Shown one piece after another: positions 48,301 to 57,300 of a stretch of 64,000 nucleotides of DNA. The stretch is from Micrasema longulum (Eukaryota > Arthropoda > Insecta > Trichoptera > Brachycentridae). Numbering within the stretch: the stretch's first letter is position 1; every line of letters starts with the position of its first letter. Under the pieces are notes generated by a model. The model searched no databases, had not been told where the DNA came from, and saw nothing but the letters and a program-made list of their open reading frames with translations. The position numbers and the translations under genes were made by a program. The stretch covers positions 248,001 through 312,000 of the forward strand of contig JAGVSM010000217.1 in NCBI GenBank assembly GCA_022494885.1, written 5' to 3'.

Positions 48301-51300
48301 CTTGTTGGAAAATTGCATGGCTAAACACTCAGTGGTATATGAGTAAATAACTCAATTTCTAGGCTGCTATTCTGAACGCTCTCGCGGCCGTAGAAAACGC
48401 CACTATAGCGCGTATTTATGTACTAATCTGACAAAAAAATAACTCACGATGAAGAAAACGTTATTTCAACGGGCTCAATGTTGAAAAACAACAGATAAGG
48501 AAAATAAAACTGGCCAAACCATTAAAATAGAACGCAAATTAAGAAGAAGGTAGTTTAAAATAGAACGGAGATTTAAAAGGAATACGAGTGATAGAAAAAA
48601 TAGTGTTTTGATAAATCTAATGTGATTTTTCTCATTCCTGGGTGTTCTGTGAAGTCATTCATCACTGTAATTAGGCTTTCTGGCCTGTTGTAGTGCAAAA
48701 AAATCTTACCGAGTCCTCTAGATCCTGATTGCGTTCCTTGGCCTGGCGCAGCTTGGTCCTCTCGGCCCCCAGGAGGTCGTGCGCCTGCGCGGCTTGAGCC
48801 CGCGCCGCCGCCAGGTCCCCCTTGCAACTCCGCCACAGCTCCTGCAGGCCGGAGGCGCGCTGCGCGGCGAGGCTGGCGGAGCGCTGCAGCGAACACTTCT
48901 CCTGCCGAATAAGACCTTACCATAGTCAATCGAGGAAAGGAATAAAAAAAATAATTAAAAATGGTTCCAAAATTACGGATCCAATAAATGGCTCCAACTT
49001 CTACGAGAGAAAAATCTGAAAACATTTAAGGTGATAAGCACTGAAATTCAAACCAGCGTCTTTTTTATAAACTATATTTTTAAAATATTATTTTTAAACA
49101 CATCTATTTTGTATTGCCTATCGATTTATTTAAATTTCAAAAAAAAACATTGCCATTTCTTATGTAAAATATTAAATATATACTTAATTTTTTTCCTATT
49201 TTTATACGATCCGTTAATACTTATACAAAGTCAATTAACAAATAAATTAATTATCGTAACTCTAATTACACGTTTTTAACCATTTATATAGGTAATAGAT
49301 ATAACAATAAGAACTAATAAAATAATAAATCAGTTAGTAAAATAATAAATCAATAATTGAGGTGGGTATCAAATATTGGTCACGTAAAAATGAAATTTTA
49401 GCTACTTTTTTCCAGTTTTTCAGTTTCAGTGTAAAAAAATCGGCGTTTCGTTTTTTCAATAAAGCTTCATTCTTACAATAATACAACTAATACAGTAAAA
49501 AAGGTTCATCTTTAAAGTATAAGTAAGGTTGAGGGTTATCTCACTTGGATTATATATTTTTAATCATTTATTATGTTACGGACGTCAAACGGAAAGCGGC
49601 CCTTGTAGGGACCGCCCCTGCGCTATATTAAAATGTTTAGACTTAGGGATCTCGGTATGTGTTAGAAATGAGCTGCCCCTCCAATAAAGACTAGTATTTG
49701 TCACTTTCGGGGGTGGCCTTTTCCATACCGAGACATTTAGAATAGGCATTTAGTTACAAATTAGTTTTAAGTATATTTTTGAATGTGCATCGTTTCGCGC
49801 TGCGTTGCCGCCGCAAGAATGCCGTGAGAACTGGAGGGGGTAGTGCCTATATACGTGGAGGGAGGGAGACGGATGGAGCGGGCGTGCGGCCTTCTCTATC
49901 GCTCTCTCTCTCTCCGCATACGACGGCTAGACCCGCTCGGCGGGGTGAATGGTGGGGCACGTAGCGCGAACGGTATATAACGTGTACAAATGAAAATAAA
50001 TGACACTTCTTCTCTGACGTTTGGCTTTTACTCATCTCTACTCGCTTCTCCCCGACCCGGCTTTCTACTCGATTCTTCTTCACTTCGCTTGACACCTTCG
50101 CTTCACCCTGGACTTGGATTTTGGACTTCTCTCCCTACGGATTCCTGACCACGGCGAACCGGCAACTTCAACCTGAAATAAGAGGCCCTTCTGAGGACAT
50201 CTCCGGCCCTGACGAGTTAGACAAGATCGCCTAGCCTCCGCTGCCTTACAACCAGTGGATCGGGACGTGTGCGTTAGTGACTGCAGCGGAACCACAACAC
50301 GACGCCGGTAGCGCGTTAGCTACATTGTTGGTCCTTCGAGCCGGATCTGCTGTCGTCACACGAGTGATCATCTACCTGATGCCTGCTTCTCTTCGGTCTG
50401 GAAGAAACGCCGCCATGCAGGAAGGACGCGCCGAATCCGACTCCGGTTCATCGACTTCGGCCCAGACGACAACGGAATCTACCGCCCACTCAAGAGAGAT
50501 GCGAGCCATGCAGCAGCGACTGATGCAGGACATGACGGCCGGGATGGTTGAGATGTTCAAGGAAATGAGATCTCAGCTCCCGCTCATGTTGGCCGCTACT
50601 ACAACCCCAGAGAAGACCACGACGCCCGCCGGAGCGAGCGCCGCGGCGGCGGCGCCTACCTGTGCACACCTTGGGTCGTTGGAAACGACCCAACCCGGGC
50701 CTGCGTACTTGGAGGAAGCCGCTGAGCCACGACCGAACGTAGCAAGCCCTGCGGACCACGCTACATTGGACCCGACGACACTCGGCTCCATGGATTCGGA
50801 GACAAGACGACTCACCGGCGAGTGGGTTGACAACCAGAACAGTGCTTCATACCCCACAGTTGACAGGATGGCCGCAGCATTCGTGAGGGCACTGAAGGAC
50901 GGTGATTCGACTGGAGTGACGTCGCAGCCACGAAGTGATGACCCAAGGATGACGTCATTCATCGCGAGGCAGACTGGTGCGAGAGACCTGCCGCAGTTCT
51001 CCGGGGATCCGCTAGAGTGGCGGATTTTTAAATCGCAGTTCAACCAGTCTACGGAGATGTGCGCATTATCCAATGCAGAAAACATCATACGGCTGCAGAG
51101 ATCACTCACAGGACGGGCCAGACAGACTGTATCGGCCCTACTCGTGGACCCGGGCAGGGTTCCCGAGATCATGAAGATGTTGGAATCCGCGTTCGGACAC
51201 CCTGAGCTCGTCGTGGAGACGGTCTTGGACCGGGTGCGGAGGATTCCGAAGCTGCCAGACAACGCGTCCGCGGAAGCCGTGACGGATTACGCCGTCGCAG

Positions 51301-54300
51301 TGAGGAACGTCGTCGCGACCGTCGAAGGATTCGACGGTGAACACCTTTCTTCGCCGAAGCTTCTCTGGGAAATGGTAGGGAAGCTTCCCTACACGCACCG
51401 ATGGATGTGGATTACGTCGCGCATCGGGACGAAGAGAAAAGCGAAGTTAAGTGAATTAGCCGACTGGCTAAAGGACGTGACGGGCGTGATACCTAACGCC
51501 GGGTGCCTCGATATCAACACAGGCCCCGTCAGGGCTGAAAGGAATCGCGCCTCTAAAGGACACGTGCTGCTGAACGTACACAGTGAAAGTGAAAAATGCG
51601 CAAAGTGCAACGGAACACACAAGCTCGACGTGTGCCGCGAATATTCGGGGCTTGGCGTGAAAGACAAGTGGGCATTTGTGCGCGATTTAAGACTGTGTTT
51701 CCTGTGCTTGGGGAAACGCTGCCGAACGTCGAAATGTCGGGCAACAAGGTGCAACATAGACGAGTGCGGAGGAAGGCACCATCGCACACTACATACGCCG
51801 CGCGCCCAGTCGACGGATGAGAATGTGTTACACGTATCGCGGAAGGAGGGCTCGGTCGCCCTTAAAGTGTTACCTGTGACTCTCAGTGGACCGAAAGGTC
51901 GAGTAAATACATACGCGTTACTAGACGAAGGTTCAACTATCACACTCCTGGAAGAAGAGGTCGCCGACGCGATCGGAGCGCGCGGTCCACAGGCCGGTAT
52001 ACAAGTTACGGGTATAGCCGGAATCGCCGCGAGTGATGCGTCATCGCGACGCGTAAAAGTGATAATAAAAGGCGACGCCGGCGCTTATGAAGCGATCGCC
52101 TACACAGTTAAGACACTCAACTTGCCGACACAAAAAGTTAAAAGTTGCGACAACTCGGCGCGGAAAGTGACAGTGAGACCTAAGATGCTTATAGGCCTCG
52201 ATAACGCCGAGTTAATAGTGCCGCACGGCCGGGCGGAGTTTCGAAGTGACGGCGTCATCATAAGTGATACGCCGCTTGGCCGCGTCGCGTTTGGCCGACA
52301 CGTGAGTCATAACGATAATAACGCGAGTGCACCTACGGGTGAAAAATATAACGAAGATAAGTCAGTTTCTAATGGCATAGTGAAAACGGTCCTAGTGAGT
52401 GCTAAAGGACCGTCGCGTGATGACGCGCTAAGTGAATTAGTGAAATTTAACTTCAAAGTGGATTCGATCGGAATCACGACCGCGCCGCGGATATGTGCCG
52501 CAGAAAAAAGAGCGCTGGATATAATGCATAACTCCACAAAGCAGCTTCCCACAGGCCGGTGGGAAACGGGCCTGCTATGGAGTTCAGACAACGCATCGCT
52601 CCCCTACAACCGAGAAGCGGCAGAAAAACGCCTCTACTCGTTGGAAAGAAAATTAAAAAAGAACCCGGTACTTGAAGTTGCGTACCGGGCTAAAATCAGC
52701 GAGTATGAGGAAAAGGGATACGCCGTTGAGTTATCCAGGGAAGAAGAGGCACGAGAAAACCCAAGGAAATGGTTCCTGCCTCATTTTTCGGTATGCAATC
52801 CGAACAAGGTTGGGAAAATTCGGGTTGTGTTCGACGCGGCGAGCCCTCACAGAGGTGTGTGCCTCAACGACCACTTACTGACGGGACCGGACTTGCTCAC
52901 GTCACTAGTGGGGAACATACAGAGGTTCCGAGAGGGTGGCGTAGCTATCGCCGCCGATATAAAGGAGATGTTTCTCCGCATAAAGATGACACCCGATGAC
53001 ACGATGTCACAATTGTTTTTGTGGCGTCGAAAACCGAACGAAGCAGTGAGGACCTTCGCTTTCACATCCATGATGTTCGGAGCCAGGTGTTCTCCGAGCA
53101 GCGCCCAGTACGTAAGAGACCGCGTGGCCGCGGCGAATGCTGAATCATTCCCGGAAGCAGCGCGGGCTGTACACGAGAAAATGTACATGGACGATTATTT
53201 GGACGCCGTGGATTCGACTGCGGAGGCTGCAAAATTGGTGAAAGACGTCACGGCCCTCCTGCTGACGGGGGGCTTTGAAATGACGGGATGGGCATCAAAC
53301 AACGCCAAGGCATTGTGCTCGGTCCGCGACGAGGATCGAGCCAAGACGGCTATCATCATTGGCGAGGCCGCCACTACGGAAAGAGTACTAGGCGTGCGGT
53401 GGGACCCGCACGCAGACTATCTAGTATTCAAGTATAACCCAGAGGGCGGTGACGAACCTGAATGGCCTACAAAGAGGCAGATGTTGGGAGCCGCCATGAG
53501 GGTCTTCGATCCAATGGGATTTATTGGATGCATAACAGTGAGGGCTAAAATACTGTTACAAGCCGTGTGGCGATCGAACATACAATGGGACGAGGCTTTA
53601 AAACTAGAACCCGTGCAGAGATGGCGCGAATGGCGGCAGTTACTAGCCGAAAGTAACTGCGCAATACCGAGGTGTTGTATCAACAGGAAGGCGGAGGAAA
53701 TAACAATGCACGTCTTCAGCGATGCCTCGGAACAAGCCTGCTGTGCGGTGGCATATTTTGTGCACAGGGCGGGCACTAGCTTTATTATGAGCAAATGTAA
53801 AGTAGCGCCGCTAAAGCCTTTATCGATACCGCGTCTAGAACTTCAGGCGGCGCTACTCGCCGCGCGGTTAGCAGCGAGTATAAAGAGGGAAAGCCGCATG
53901 AAAATTAAAAGAACTATATTCTGGACGGACTCGAGCACGGTTCTATCCTGGATACGCACAGACCCGTTGAAGTATTCAACGTTCGTAGCGAACCGACTCG
54001 GGGAGATCGATGAAATCGCCGGAATAAACGGTTGGCGCTGGGTACTGACAAAACAAAACCCGGCGGACATCGGAACGCGAGATACACAGCCACTCGATCT
54101 GTCTTCGAACGGCATGTGGTTCCGGGGCCCAGATTTCCTCTCCCGGCCGGAGAGTGAATGGCCTCAGGAAAAAGGGACAATCTCGCCTCCTGAAGACGCG
54201 CTGGAGATAAGACCACCGCGTCACTTTGTGGGCCATTGCCACACGACGACAGGACTCCCGGACGTATCCCGCTTTTCATCGTGGGTACGACTTATACGGA

Positions 54301-57300
54301 CGACGGCCTGGGTTATGAGGTTCGTCGGACGTTGCCGCCGTCCCAGACAACGTGACGAGCCCGAGAAGCCGGGAGGTGACTTCGAACTCCGGGCCGAAGA
54401 ATTGAATAAAGCCGAAGAAATATGGGTGCGCCTGTCACAGAGGCGTGCCTTCGGCAAAGAAATAGAATGCCTACACCGGGGAGAGGCCCTACCGCCCGGA
54501 GGACGGCTACGCGCTGTCACGCCGTTTATTGATGGAAGCGGCATACTGCGTATGGGAACCAGACTACAAAGGATAGATGACCAGAACGTGAATGCCCCGC
54601 CAATACTGGACGGTGGGGATGAATATTGCAGACTGATGATAAGTTACCAGCACGCAGCATCAGGACATCCAGGGACGGAGCGCACGATAAGCGATATCAG
54701 GTCGGGCTACTTTGTCGTGCGCCTCCGTACGACGCTGCGAGGGATCATCAGGAGCTGCCGGGCGTGCCGCATGCTGAGATGCATTCCGAAGCCGCCACTG
54801 ATGGGACAGCTGCCGGCGGCCAGGCTGGCTAGCGGGGAGCGGCCGTTCACTCACTGCGGCCTCGATTTCTTCGGACCGATGACCGTGACACTGGGACGGC
54901 GCACTGAGAAAAGGTACGGTGCGCTCTTCACGTGCATGACAACGCGGGCGGTGCATATGGAGTTGGCATACTCCCTATCCGCGGACTCGGCTATAATGGC
55001 TCTAAGAAGGATGGCCGCTAGGCGTGGTCACCCCGCGGTATTGTACACAGATAACGGTACAAATTTCCACGGGGCCGATCGCGAGATGAACGCGGCCATA
55101 AAGGAGCTAAGCCGAGATGAGAAAATGCTCGGTGAACTAAGCGCCAGAAGGGTGGAGTGGAAGTTCATTCCCGCCTCCTCACCACACATGGGAGGCGCCT
55201 GGGAGCGCCTAGTAAGATCAGTGAAGGTAGCGCTAAGCGCTACTATAAAAGCGCGTTCCCCACGGGAAGAGACACTGATAACGGCGCTAGCTGAGGCGGA
55301 ATACAGCGTCAACAGCCGCCCGCTAACACATGTGTCTGTGGACCCGAAAGATGAGGAGCCGTTGACTCCTAACCACTTCTTGCTGGGATCAGCTGGCGGT
55401 TTACAGCCTTTGGTCCATTATAGTAAGGCGGAGGAGGCCACTTGCCTTAGGAAACAGTGGCGAGTGGCCCAACAGATGGCGGACATCTTCTGGCGACGGT
55501 GGGTGCGAGAATATCTGCCCACGCTGGCGCAGAGACCGAAATGGAGGGACCCGGCAACGCCCATACAAGAGGGAGACCTGGTATTAATAGCGGACCCAAA
55601 GCTGCCACGCAACACATGGCCCCGAGGACGAGTCACGAGGGCCAGCCCGGCCGCCGATGGACAAGTCCGCGTGGTGCAGGTCAAGACGGCGACCGGGACC
55701 TACACGAGACCAGCAGTCAAGGTGGCGGTCTTCGCCGAAGGGGGCCACTAGCAGCCGAAGGACGTCCGGATGCTTCAGCGCAGCGGAGACTGCACCGGGG
55801 GAGTGTTACGGGCGTCAAACGGAAAGCGGCCCTTGTAGGGACCGCCACTGCGCTATATTAAAATGTTTAGACTTAGGGATCTCGGTATGTGTTAGAAATG
55901 AGCTGCCCTCCAATAAAGACTAGTATTTGTCACTTTCGGGGGTGGCCTTTTCCATACCGAGACATTTAGAATAGGCATTTAGTTACAAATTAGTTTTAAG
56001 TATATTTTTGAATGTGCATCGTTTCGCGCTGCGTTGCCGCCGCAAGAATGCCGTGAGAACTGGAGGGGGTAGTGCCTATATACGTGGAGGGAGGGAGACG
56101 GATGGAGCGGGCGTGCGGCCTTCTCTATCGCTCTCTCTCTCTCCGCGCGGCATACGACGGCTAGACCCGCTCGGCGGGGTGAATGGTGGGGCACGTAGCG
56201 CGAACGGTATATAACGTGTACAAATGAAAATAAATGACACTTCTTCTCTGACGTTTGGTTTTTACTCATCTCTACTCGCTTCTCCCCGACCCGGCTTTCT
56301 ACTCGATTCTTCTTCACTTCGCTTGACACCTTCGCTTCACCCTGGACTTGGATTTTGGACTTCTCTCCCTACGGATTCCTGACCACGGCGAACCGGCAAC
56401 TTCAACCTGAAGTAAGAGGCCCTTCTGAGGACATCTCCGGCCCTGACGAGTTTGACAAGATCGCCTAGCCTCCGCTGCCTTACAACCAGTGGATCGGGAC
56501 GTGTGCGTTAGTGACTGCAGCGGAACCACAACACGACGCCGGTAGCGCGTTAGCTACATATTAAATGCATCAGTTATAATTTGACTGTCGCGTCGGCGTC
56601 GCGTATCAGCGTGGGCGTCGCGCGGGGTAAATATCTGCAATTCTATCATAATTTCCAATTCCCTATATTTATTCGGTGGAGTATTTATTCATAGTGAAAT
56701 AAACTATTTATATGTAATACATTATAACGTATGCGTGATTAATAATAAAAATGGTAAAAATATTATGTATGTCATAGCTGCGGCGCTAAATCGCCGATAA
56801 TCTCCGTAAGATCTCCGCACTTCGCTGTCAGCGAGCTGGCTAGTCTCAGCCCGCGGACTACGAACGGCTGACGAACTCACCATAAATAAATCTACAAAAA
56901 TAAACTGATTGGGGAGATGTTAACGCAGTAACCAGTAGGTACCTAACGCAGTCGGCAGTTACTAAGAAGCGTTTAGGAAACCGATAGACTGCACCAAACT
57001 ATAAATCAGAGCGTTATCTTAGAACAGAAGCTGAATTTTTTGTGATTACATTATGTTTTACAGGATAAAACAGAAAAAATTGCATACGTTTCAAATAGTT
57101 ACAGAACAATTAAAATTATTGTGTAACCTGGCTACTATGCAAATATACATATTATTATATGTACTATATTCATATGCAAAGACTATAACACCACAATCTA
57201 TAAAATAATATAATTTTGGCGAAAATTTTTGTATGCAGAGGCCAGTACTTTTAGTAATTATTTATAATACATTAAAATACATTTTTTAAATTATTTAACT

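Larger units (their letters stand above)
49574..56558 (+). mobile_element. complete BEL/Pao LTR retrotransposon
   Basis: A full element of 6,985 bp. Two LTRs begin TGTTACGG and end GCTACA, and a 5-bp target duplication TATTA flanks them (49569-49573 and 56559-56563). A primer-binding site follows the 5' LTR, a purine tract precedes the 3' LTR, and one uninterrupted gag-pol ORF lies between. By eye the LTRs differ by five substitutions and two small indels in about 750 bp, so insertion was recent. It lies on the + strand inside an intron of the minus-strand coiled-coil gene, so it is antisense to its host. GC content is far above the surroundings. Confidence 0.96.

Noticed and set aside
48573..49025. 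150-codon minus-strand ORF across exon b
   Set aside because: It is in a different frame from the in-phase coiled-coil exon, runs through a SINE and has an arbitrary composition.
50573..51262. Long antisense ORFs (up to 229 codons) within the BEL/Pao ORF
   Set aside because: They mirror a GC-rich coding region, have no recognisable domains, and the sense frame carries all the retroelement motifs.
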